Below are positions 1 through 5,156 of a stretch of 7,562 nt of DNA, in pieces. A program made the position numbers and the translations under genes. The stretch's first letter is position 1; each line of letters opens with the position of its first letter. Below the pieces are notes generated by a model. It had not been told where the DNA came from and did no database searches. It saw only the letters and a program-made list of their open reading frames with translations. Source of the DNA: an uncultured Bacteroidales bacterium (GTDB lineage: Bacteria > Bacteroidota > Bacteroidia > Bacteroidales > UBA932); NCBI GenBank assembly GCA_946617545.1, contig CAMOKK010000060.1, forward strand, positions 1 through 7,562, in the 5' to 3' direction.

Positions 1-55
1 CCGAACTGGCCAATTTCAAGTTTCGGCTACATTTTACCCCCGTTTTTGTTGCCGA
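1..55 (-). repeat. REP-like repeat copy at the mazG 3' end (inverted relative to the copies at 1825-1914)
   Basis: Read on the minus strand, this copy holds a 36-base core (55 to 20), a 15-base linker (19 to 5) and the first four bases of a further core, cut by the window edge. The core matches the right-hand copies except for one block of three adjacent bases (GGG here, CCA there); the linker is identical. GTAG lies at 30-27. The following bases 26-1 form an imperfect hairpin in which CCGAA, a bulged A, then CT pair with AGTTCGG. A GTAG tetranucleotide next to a bulged imperfect palindrome is the known layout of REP elements recognised by RAYT transposases. The mazG stop codon TAG is the last three bases of GTAG. 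The array may continue to the left of the window. Confidence 0.85.
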
Positions 56-836
56 GTTTTTTGGCCTGGTCCCAGAGGGCGTCCATATCGGCCAGCGTAA
101 GGTCCTTGAGCTGGCGGCCCTGGCGGAGGGTTTCGGTCTCGATGTAATTGAAACGGGTGCGGAATTTTTCGCACGTGCGGTTGAGGGCGGCTTCCGGGTC
201 CACGCCGTACAGGCGGGCGGCGTTGATGGCGGCAAACAGCAGGTCGCCGAATTCTTCCTCCCGGTGGTCCGGGTCCTCGTCGGCCACGGCTTCGCTCACT
301 TCGTTCACCTCTTCCTGGACTTTGGCCCAGACATCCTCCTTCTTTTCCCAGTCAAAACCGCAGCCCCGGGCCTTCTCCTGCATGGAAAGGGCCTTGAGGA
401 CGGCCGGCATGGCCTTGGGGATGCCTCCCATCACGCTTTTGTTGCCGTCCTTCTCCTTCGCCTTCACCAGTTCCCAGGTATCGGCAATCTCTTTGGCCGA
501 TGTGGGTTTCCCCGCCTCGGGCCCGAAAACGTGGGGATGGCGGAACACCATTTTGTCGCACACCTTGTTGATGCTGTCGGCTATGTCAAAGGCGCCTTCC
601 TCCTCTCCAATCTTGGCATAGAACACCATGTGGTACAGCAGGTCTCCTATTTCCTTGGCCGTTCCCCAGCGGTCTCCCTCCAGGATGGTGTCGCTGAGTT
701 CGTACACTTCCTCTTCCGTCATGGGGCGGATGGTATCCATGGTCTGGGCGGCGTTCCAGGGGCATTTTTCCCTCAGGGCGTCCATGATGTCCAGCAGGCG
801 TTCGAAGGCCTTCAGTTTTTCTTCTTTGGTATGCAT
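27..836 (-). CDS. mazG: MazG, nucleoside triphosphate pyrophosphohydrolase
   Basis: MazG hydrolyses nucleoside triphosphates to monophosphate and pyrophosphate in the cytoplasm, cleaning aberrant nucleotides from the pool and, in some bacteria, lowering ppGpp. The 269-residue product is the full two-domain form. The first domain carries CPWN (25-28), the EExxE motif at 42-46 and ExxD at 62-65. The second carries EExxE at 175-179 and ExxD at 195-198. These acidic residues bind the Mg ions in the family. The start at 836 (MHTKEEKL) is chosen because it begins where family homology begins and sits 5 nt after a TAACTTTG box; the frame stays open upstream to 908, but that stretch looks like translated promoter. 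The last seven residues (NKNGGKM) and the stop are encoded by the REP-like repeat. The body seems to end at AKKLG, as expected for the family. It is divergent from the RAYT gene. Confidence 0.93.
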   Translation of the reverse strand: MHTKEEKLKAFERLLDIMDALREKCPWNAAQTMDTIRPMTEEEVYELSDTILEGDRWGTAKEIGDLLYHMVFYAKIGEEEGAFDIADSINKVCDKMVFRHPHVFGPEAGKPTSAKEIADTWELVKAKEKDGNKSVMGGIPKAMPAVLKALSMQEKARGCGFDWEKKEDVWAKVQEEVNEVSEAVADEDPDHREEEFGDLLFAAINAARLYGVDPEAALNRTCEKFRTRFNYIETETLRQGRQLKDLTLADMDALWDQAKKLGNKNGGKM

Positions 837-841
837 GGGCG

Positions 842-849
842 CAAAGTTA
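842..849 (-). promoter_or_regulatory. -7 promoter box of mazG
   Basis: The minus strand reads TAACTTTG, an exact match to the Bacteroidota -7 consensus TAnnTTTG, ending 5 nt before the mazG ATG. No convincing TTTG -33 element is visible at 19-21 bp upstream. If this box is used, transcription would begin at or within a couple of bases of the start codon, giving a nearly leaderless mRNA. The whole gap 837-958 between mazG and the RAYT gene is AT-rich and appears to hold only the two divergent promoters. Confidence 0.6.
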
Positions 850-946
850 CAACAAAAATCTTGCGAAAAATCGTAAGAAACACACAAAAAGCATGTAAAA
901 CAACACAACTTTTTTTACGATGCGCGGTGTTTTCATTCGGAAAGCT

Positions 947-954
947 TATGTTTG
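947..954 (+). promoter_or_regulatory. -7 promoter box of the RAYT gene
   Basis: The sequence TATGTTTG matches TAnnTTTG exactly and ends 4 nt before the ATG at 959. No -33 TTTG is seen at the usual distance, so the promoter may be weak. The position supports translation from 959 rather than from the ATG at 920, which would lie upstream of the expected transcription start. Confidence 0.5.
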
Positions 955-958
955 CACT

Positions 959-1846
959 ATGAGTACATGTGTCCATCTGCATACGCCGGCCCTTGAATCA
1001 GGCGTAATCTTTCAGACAAGGAAAGACTATTGCGTGGCTCTGGCCCATATGGCCATGGCCGCTGCGGAATCCGGTATGCAAATACTGGCGTACGCCCTTA
1101 TGTCTAACCATTTTCATTTTATACTGAAAGGAACCTGCGGGCAGTTGTTTTTCCAGACGTTCATCCGGCGTTTCGCCCTTTACCTGGCCCGGCATGGAAA
1201 CCCGGGTGTGTTGAACAGGTTGGTGGCAGAATCCACGCCCATTACATCCCGGGAGCAGTTTCGGACAGAGGTAGCCTATGTAATACGTAATCCGTTTGTG
1301 GTACGGGAAGACATCCATCCTTTTGTAAACCTTCAGACATCGGCCTTCCTGTATTTCAACCCTTTGTTGCCATATTTGCATAGCAGGCCGGTGAAAGGAA
1401 TGAGCATCCGTCAGAAACAGACCGTCACCATGTCCAAGGACATCGGCCTTCCGGATACGCTGATGATGATTGATGACATGCCGCATCCCGCCAGTTTTGT
1501 CAATTACAAACTGGTGGAGTCTATGTTTGAGTCGGCCCGGCAGTTCGCTTATTATGTAGCAAAGAATGTGGAGGCCCAGGTAGAGGTGGCACGCAGGCTG
1601 GGAGAGAAACCCGTTTTTCCGGACGAGGAGTTGCTGCCGCTATGTCTGAAACTGCTGAGGGAAGCGTTTGGCACGTCCAAGTACGCAGAACTTACGGAGG
1701 CGCAGCGCCTGTCGGTGGCGTCCAGGCTGAAATACGACTTCAATGCATCCAACAAGCAGCTGGCCCGCCTGCTGCGGGTTCCGCTTCCGGCAGTGGACGC
1801 CATGTTCCCCTTATCTTCCCAGTCTCGGCAACAAAAACGGCCATAA
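959..1846 (+). CDS. REP-associated tyrosine transposase (RAYT, IS200-like Y1 family) with C-terminal HTH
   Basis: RAYTs are single-copy, domesticated relatives of IS200/IS605 TnpA that cut single-stranded REP hairpins with one catalytic tyrosine. The 295-residue product has the Y1 transposase core: an N-terminal strand (CVHLHTPALESGVIF), then LMSNHFHFIL, which gives the metal-binding HxH pair at H51 and H53. The catalytic tyrosine is predicted at Y107, in AYVIRNP, the usual Y-x-x-x-NP context. Residues about 215-285 look like a helix-turn-helix of the DnaA-C type (LREAFGTSK, ASNKQLARLL), common in the longer Bacteroidota RAYTs. There is no accessory gene (tnpB). Copies of a REP-like repeat flank the gene in inverted orientation; the right-hand one encodes the last residues (SRQQKRP) and the TAA stop. 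All key residues are present, so the enzyme looks intact. The start is set by a -7 box and by homology. Confidence 0.87.
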   Translation: MSTCVHLHTPALESGVIFQTRKDYCVALAHMAMAAAESGMQILAYALMSNHFHFILKGTCGQLFFQTFIRRFALYLARHGNPGVLNRLVAESTPITSREQFRTEVAYVIRNPFVVREDIHPFVNLQTSAFLYFNPLLPYLHSRPVKGMSIRQKQTVTMSKDIGLPDTLMMIDDMPHPASFVNYKLVESMFESARQFAYYVAKNVEAQVEVARRLGEKPVFPDEELLPLCLKLLREAFGTSKYAELTEAQRLSVASRLKYDFNASNKQLARLLRVPLPAVDAMFPLSSQSRQQKRP

Positions 1847-1879
1847 AATGTAGCCGAAACTTGAAATTGGCCAGTTCGG
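1825..1879 (+). repeat. REP-like repeat, right copy 1 with complete GTAG-hairpin
   Basis: The 36-base core runs 1825-1860 and begins inside the RAYT gene. GTAG lies at 1850-1853. The hairpin 1854-1879 pairs CCGAA, bulged A, CT with AGTTCGG (7 bp stem, 11-base loop) and is identical to the hairpin at 1-26 on the opposite strand. The 15-base linker (1861-1875) is the same as in the left copy. TTCGGC at the end of the hairpin belongs to the next core, so units overlap head to tail with a 51-bp period. Confidence 0.88.
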
Positions 1880-1914
1880 CAACAAAAACGGCCATAAAAT
1901 GTAGCCGAAACGGC
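1876..1914 (+). repeat. REP-like repeat, right copy 2, truncated
   Basis: The 36-base core (1876-1911) is identical to copy 1, including GTAG at 1901-1904. The downstream hairpin arm is absent: after CCGAAAC the sequence changes to GGCAAATT. The junction still closes a small perfect stem, GCCG (1904-1907), loop AAA (1908-1910), CGGC (1911-1914), so a shorter hairpin is kept. The CoA-transferase promoter starts about 10 bp further on. Two near-identical units with a conserved linker point to a REP doublet. Confidence 0.8.
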
Positions 1915-1924
1915 AAATTATCCT

Positions 1925-1932
1925 TATCTTTG
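1925..1932 (+). promoter_or_regulatory. -7 promoter box of the CoA-transferase gene
   Basis: TATCTTTG matches TAnnTTTG exactly and ends 9 nt before the ATG at 1942. The expected -33 position falls inside the truncated repeat copy (around 1901-1905) and does not show TTTG. The leader would be only a few bases long. Confidence 0.55.
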
Positions 1933-1941
1933 CTTGTAGCC

Positions 1942-3195
1942 ATGAGCCAGGAAACCTTCATATCGGCCCGGGAGGCCGTCAAAGCCGTACGGAGCGGGGA
2001 CCATGTGCATCTTTCCAGCATCGCCAGCGTGCCGCACATCCTCATCGAGGCCCTGTGTGAGCGGGCGGGAGAGCTCCGGGACGTACATTTCCACCATTTC
2101 CACACGGAAGGGCCGGCGCCCTATGGTTCCAGGGAGCTTCGCGAGGCCTTCTTTGACCAGGGCTTCTTCGTGGGGGCCAACCTGCGCCCCAGTGTCCGGG
2201 AAGGCGTGGCAGACTACATTCCCGCCAACCTCTTCGAGTCGCAGCTGATGTACCGCACCCATGCCCTCCCCTGCGACGTAGCCCTGGTGCAGGTGTCGGA
2301 GCCCGTGGACGGGATGGTGTCCTTAGGCACCTCGATAGACTGCTCCCTGGCCGCCTTGGAAGTGGCGCGGGAGCGCATCGCCGTGGTGAACCCGAGCGTT
2401 CCCTTCGCCTACGGAGACCTGGTTCCCATAGAGCGGTTCACCGCCCTGGTGCGGGACCATCGGCCCCTGAATACCAAGGAATACGTAGAGCCCTCCCCCA
2501 CCGACCTGGAGATAGGCCGATACTGCGCCGGGCTCATCCCCGACGGGGCCTGCCTGCAGATGGGGATAGGCGCCCTGCCCAATGCCGTCTGCGCTTCCCT
2601 CAAGGACCACAGGCACCTGGGCCTGCATACGGAAATGTTCTCCGACGGGGCGCTGGAGCTTATCCAGAAAGGCATCATAGACAACTCCTGCAAAGCCATC
2701 GACCGGGGAAAGACGGTGGCCTCCTTCCTGCTGGGCTCGCAGAAAGTGTACGACTTCATCCATCGGAACCCGGCGGTTGAGATGCGGGACATCGCCTACA
2801 CCAACGACCCCCGCGTGATAGCCCGCAACCCGCAGGTGGTCTCCATCAATTCCGCCATCGAGATAGACCTCAGCGGCCAGGTGTGTGCCGACTCCATCGG
2901 CCCGGCCATCTATTCCGGAACCGGCGGGCAGCTGGACTTCGTGCGGGGCGCCAAGCTCTCGGAAGGCGGCAAAGCCATCATCGCCCTGGCTTCGCGCAGT
3001 CCCAAAGGGCATCCCAAGATTGTCCGGCAACTCAGGCCCGGGGCCGGCGTGGTAACTCCCAGGGCCGATGTCCAGTGGGTTGTAACCGAATACGGCGCCG
3101 TAAACCTGTACGGAAAATCCCTGCAGGAAAGGGCCCGGCTGCTCATCTCCATCGCCCATCCGGAGGACCGGGAAGCCTTGGAGCGGGCCTTGTAA
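1942..3195 (+). CDS. Acetyl-CoA hydrolase/transferase family CoA-transferase (4-hydroxybutyrate CoA-transferase-like)
   Basis: This family moves CoA between short-chain acyl-CoAs and free acids such as acetate, through a glutamyl-CoA intermediate; members serve succinate, butyrate or 4-hydroxybutyrate fermentation in the cytoplasm. The 417-residue product has the usual length and both halves of the family (AcetylCoA_hydro, then the C-terminal CoA-binding half). Visible motifs are GIGALPNAV (208-216), LHTEMFSDG, in which E231 aligns with the catalytic glutamate of clostridial 4-hydroxybutyrate CoA-transferase, and GTGGQLDFVRGA (326-337), the oxyanion/CoA-binding loop. The start at 1942 (MSQETFISA) follows the promoter box and fits the family; the frame stays open upstream through the repeat, but that part is not expected to be translated. 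The gene converges on the M19 gene, with 17 bp between stops. The family is sure; the exact acyl substrate cannot be read from sequence. Confidence 0.9.
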   Translation: MSQETFISAREAVKAVRSGDHVHLSSIASVPHILIEALCERAGELRDVHFHHFHTEGPAPYGSRELREAFFDQGFFVGANLRPSVREGVADYIPANLFESQLMYRTHALPCDVALVQVSEPVDGMVSLGTSIDCSLAALEVARERIAVVNPSVPFAYGDLVPIERFTALVRDHRPLNTKEYVEPSPTDLEIGRYCAGLIPDGACLQMGIGALPNAVCASLKDHRHLGLHTEMFSDGALELIQKGIIDNSCKAIDRGKTVASFLLGSQKVYDFIHRNPAVEMRDIAYTNDPRVIARNPQVVSINSAIEIDLSGQVCADSIGPAIYSGTGGQLDFVRGAKLSEGGKAIIALASRSPKGHPKIVRQLRPGAGVVTPRADVQWVVTEYGAVNLYGKSLQERARLLISIAHPEDREALERAL

Positions 3196-3212
3196 TGAAT
3201 ATGACTTAGAAC

Positions 3213-4664
3213 TTACTTCTCCGCCAGGGCCTGCACTTTGTTCAGCACGCGGAAGAAGTTGCCAGACCAGATTTTGGCAATGTCCTCGTCGCTGAAACCG
3301 GCCTCCAGAAGCCGGACGGTCACGTTGATGACGTCGTTGTCTCCGTTGAGGCCCCAGCCGCCACCGCCGCCGTCAAAGTCGCAGGAAATGCCCACATGGT
3401 CTATTCCCGCCACTTTTATACAATGGAGCAGGTGCTCCATCATGTCGTCTATGCTCACCTTGGAAGAGTCCGTGACCATGTAGTCCGGAACAATGTACAC
3501 CATCACCAGTCCGTCCTTGCGGGCCAGGGCGCGGAGCTGCTCGTCCGTGATGTTGCGGTCGTGCCGGAAGACGGCCTTGGCGCCCGAATGGGAGCAGATG
3601 ATGGGGGCCTTGCTGTACTTGATGCAGTCCCAGAACGTGCCGCTGCTGGTATGGGAAACGTCCACCATGACGCCCAGGCGGTTCATTTCCGCCACCACCT
3701 CCCGGCCGAAGGGCGTGAGGCCCAGGGTGGTGTCTGCACTATGGGTGGAGGAGTGGCAGATGGCGTTGTCGTACATGTGGCTGAGGGTGATATAAACCAC
3801 TCCCCGCTTGGCGTAATGCTCCACGTTGCGGATATCGTTGCCAATTCCGTAGCCATTCTCTATCCCCAGGAAGAAGGCCTTCTTGCCCCGTGCCTTGAGG
3901 CGGAGGGCGTCGGCCTCTGTACGGGCCAGCCCGCACCATTCCTTGTTCCTTTCAATATCGGCCAGAATCTCGTCCAGGATGCCGTCGCAGCGGGCGAAAG
4001 CCTGGCAGGAGGATTCCTCGTCCAGCCCTTTCTGGCCCAGGTAGCTGATGAGCACGCGGCTCCCAAGATGCCCTTCCCGCATCTTCTGGAGGCTGATCTG
4101 GTTGGTCTGCCGAAGTCCCAGACGGGCGCCTTCGTCATAGCAGCAAGGGAGGTCCCCGTGGGCATCCATGGTGAGGATGCCGTCCATGAGGGCCTTGGCC
4201 TTCTTGTACACCTGCGCCTTTTTGCACAGGGCCTCCAGCGAAGGAAGGGCGCCGTCGCAGCGCATCAGCCCCCTGTCAATCTCCTGGGAGAGGGCCGATG
4301 TCCCCGTATGGGGGATGTTCCTGTCGGCCACAGCCTTATAGAAAAGGACGCTGAAGGCATCTTTTTCCTTTACCCAGCCGTCCTCCAAGGCTACGCCATC
4401 CCATGCGGCCGCCATCTCATTCAGGGCGGCGCCATCCCAGGTAGGAGGGATGATGACGGCCGAAGCCCCCAGTCGCTGGATCTTTTTGACCAGGGAGGCC
4501 GAACTTTGCGGCACGGCGATGAGAGGCCGCTGGCTCCCATCGGGAAGAATGGCGGCATCCGCACGCTCAAAAAGAGCCTTCACAGACGCCGGATAATGAA
4601 TCTCTTGCGCCGGCGCAACAATGGCCGCCAGGAGGAAAAACACGAAAAAAATGGCACGTTTCAT
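3213..4664 (-). CDS. Secreted M19 (renal dipeptidase-like) membrane dipeptidase with N-terminal C26-like pseudo-domain
   Basis: M19 enzymes are di-zinc dipeptidases that split L-L and L-D dipeptides. The 483-residue product has a signal peptide (MKRAIFFVFFLLAAIVAPAQ, cut likely after A17-P-A19), with no lipobox cysteine, so it is probably periplasmic. All family metal and active-site residues are visible: H169 and D171 (DAHGD), bridging E269 (LGIENG), H338 (DVSH), H359 (ICSHS) and D429 (ISCDFDGG). An insert of roughly 120 residues (about 45-145) precedes the dipeptidase core. Its order RPLIAVPQ, LGASAVIIPP, WDGVALEDG, NIPHTGTSA recalls a class I glutamine amidotransferase/C26 peptidase fold, but the place of the GxCRG nucleophile elbow reads GTSAL, so it looks catalytically dead. 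The start at 4664 is chosen over an upstream in-frame TTG at 4718 because it gives a clean signal peptide. Confidence 0.9.
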   Translation of the reverse strand: MKRAIFFVFFLLAAIVAPAQEIHYPASVKALFERADAAILPDGSQRPLIAVPQSSASLVKKIQRLGASAVIIPPTWDGAALNEMAAAWDGVALEDGWVKEKDAFSVLFYKAVADRNIPHTGTSALSQEIDRGLMRCDGALPSLEALCKKAQVYKKAKALMDGILTMDAHGDLPCCYDEGARLGLRQTNQISLQKMREGHLGSRVLISYLGQKGLDEESSCQAFARCDGILDEILADIERNKEWCGLARTEADALRLKARGKKAFFLGIENGYGIGNDIRNVEHYAKRGVVYITLSHMYDNAICHSSTHSADTTLGLTPFGREVVAEMNRLGVMVDVSHTSSGTFWDCIKYSKAPIICSHSGAKAVFRHDRNITDEQLRALARKDGLVMVYIVPDYMVTDSSKVSIDDMMEHLLHCIKVAGIDHVGISCDFDGGGGGWGLNGDNDVINVTVRLLEAGFSDEDIAKIWSGNFFRVLNKVQALAEK

Positions 4665-4715
4665 ACCACAAACCTTAGATTTGCAGCGTAGTTCTCTGCA
4701 CCAAGGTTTGTATGA

Positions 4716-4746
4716 CAAATGTAGTAAATTTATGCCGATATTGAAA
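4716..4746 (-). promoter_or_regulatory. Candidate promoter of the dipeptidase gene
   Basis: On the minus strand, TACATTTG (4723-4716) matches TAnnTTTG. TTTC (4746-4743), one base off the TTTG -33 element, lies exactly 19 bp upstream, the usual spacing. It would give a leader of about 45 nt before the ATG at 4664. A second minus-strand box, TATCTTTG at 4791-4798, is a possible alternative but has no recognisable -33 partner. Confidence 0.5.
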
Positions 4747-4850
4747 GTTTAACTTAAAGGACAATGGAGCCGGGCGGTTCTCAATCGCCACAAAGATACA
4801 ATTTGTTAATAATTTTTGGTCTTAAAATATCTATAATCAGTTTTTTTTAC

Positions 4851-4858
4851 TATCTTTG
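4851..4858 (+). promoter_or_regulatory. -7 promoter box of the histone H1-like gene
   Basis: TATCTTTG matches TAnnTTTG exactly, and is followed by a leader of roughly 58 nt that is almost G-free near the start codon (TTAACAAACAGTACA then ATG). An AT-rich, unstructured leader without Shine-Dalgarno is typical of strongly expressed Bacteroidota genes. No clear -33 box is seen. Confidence 0.6.
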
Positions 4859-4920
4859 ACCTTGCAAGCGAGAAAACATTTTTTACAACAATAATTATTA
4901 ACCTTTTAACAAACAGTACA

Positions 4921-5073
4921 ATGGAAAAACTCATTGCCCAGATCAAAGAGCAGATTGCTGCTATCGAAAAAGACATCGATAAGGTAGACAACAAGGCCGC
5001 TCGCGCCCGTGTCCGCAAGGCTACCCTCGCCCTCGAGAAGATCGGCAAGGAATATCGTAAAGCCAGCATCTAA
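4921..5073 (+). CDS. Small basic histone H1-like protein (Hc1 family)
   Basis: A 50-residue protein: it opens MEKLIAQIKEQIAAIEKD and continues through KAARARVRKATLALEKIGKEYRKAS. It resembles the short Hc1 (histone H1-like) proteins widespread in Bacteroidota, which share the K-A-A-x-R-A-R-K-A-S/T-L-x-L-E-K core and are thought to bind DNA in the nucleoid. It has 9 Lys and 4 Arg against 8 acidic residues (net about +5), with an acidic/amphipathic N-terminal helix and a basic second half, and no cysteine. The sequence predicts two helices around V22-N24. Codons are of the strongly used kind (CGT, CGC, AAG, CTC), unlike the flanking genes. It has its own promoter and an intrinsic terminator 20 nt after the stop, so it is likely monocistronic. 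Family assignment is by remembered sequence pattern; direct DNA binding is inferred. Confidence 0.75.
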   Translation: MEKLIAQIKEQIAAIEKDIDKVDNKAARARVRKATLALEKIGKEYRKASI

Positions 5074-5092
5074 TAGCCTTATCAGCTAAGCA

Positions 5093-5129
5093 GAAATGCC
5101 GCTGTCCCTGTCCGGATGGCGGCATTTTC
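5093..5129 (+). terminator. Intrinsic terminator after the histone-like gene
   Basis: A 9-bp perfect stem pairs AAATGCCGC (5094-5102) with GCGGCATTT (5119-5127); the 16-base loop can extend the stem through TCC/GGA pairs. The 3' arm ends in TTTT (5125-5128). It lies 20 nt after the stop codon at 5073 and 28 nt before the next gene. Confidence 0.8.
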
Positions 5130-5156
5130 AAAACAGACTCTTAATCTAAACCTGAC

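Larger units (their letters stand above)
4665..4920. other. AT-rich intergenic region with divergent promoters, no gene seen
   Basis: This 256-bp gap separates the divergent dipeptidase and histone-like genes. I find no tRNA, no small ORF with homology and no repeat shared with the rest of the window. It holds promoter boxes on both strands (listed separately) and a 7-bp hairpin with a CTC loop, GGCGGTT 4773-4779 and AATCGCC 4783-4789 (one G-T pair), which lies just downstream of a minus-strand TATCTTTG box at 4791-4798. If that box is used, the hairpin would sit at the 5' end of a roughly 120-nt dipeptidase leader. A 10-bp palindrome AATAATTATT (4890-4899) lies in the leader of the histone-like gene. 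Confidence 0.55.

Noticed and set aside
837..908. Extension of mazG upstream to an ATG at 908
   Set aside because: The added residues (many Cys and Phe) come from AT-rich promoter DNA and precede the TAACTTTG box; homology starts at MHTKEEK.
920..958. Upstream ATG at 920 as start of the RAYT
   Set aside because: The extra 13 residues have no family similarity, and the ATG lies upstream of the TATGTTTG box at 947-954, so it would not be in the expected transcript.
1825..1911. Two identical 36-base repeats with a 15-base spacer, resembling a CRISPR remnant
   Set aside because: The spacer is too short, it is identical in the inverted copy at 5-19, and there are no cas genes. The GTAG-hairpin and the RAYT next door explain the repeat better.
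3196..3212. Terminator between the convergent CoA-transferase and dipeptidase genes
   Set aside because: The gap is 17 bp and neither it nor the adjoining gene ends show a convincing stem with a T-run.
4676..4683. Plus-strand TAGATTTG as a promoter
   Set aside because: It matches TAnnTTTG but points into the gap with no gene for about 240 bp and has a better placed competitor at 4851; likely chance in AT-rich DNA.
3396..4691. Long plus-strand open frame opposite the dipeptidase
   Set aside because: Composition is that of an antisense shadow; the minus-strand gene has all M19 active-site residues.
4665..4718. Upstream TTG start at 4718 for the dipeptidase
   Set aside because: It would bury the signal peptide behind 18 polar residues; the ATG at 4664 gives a normal secretion signal.
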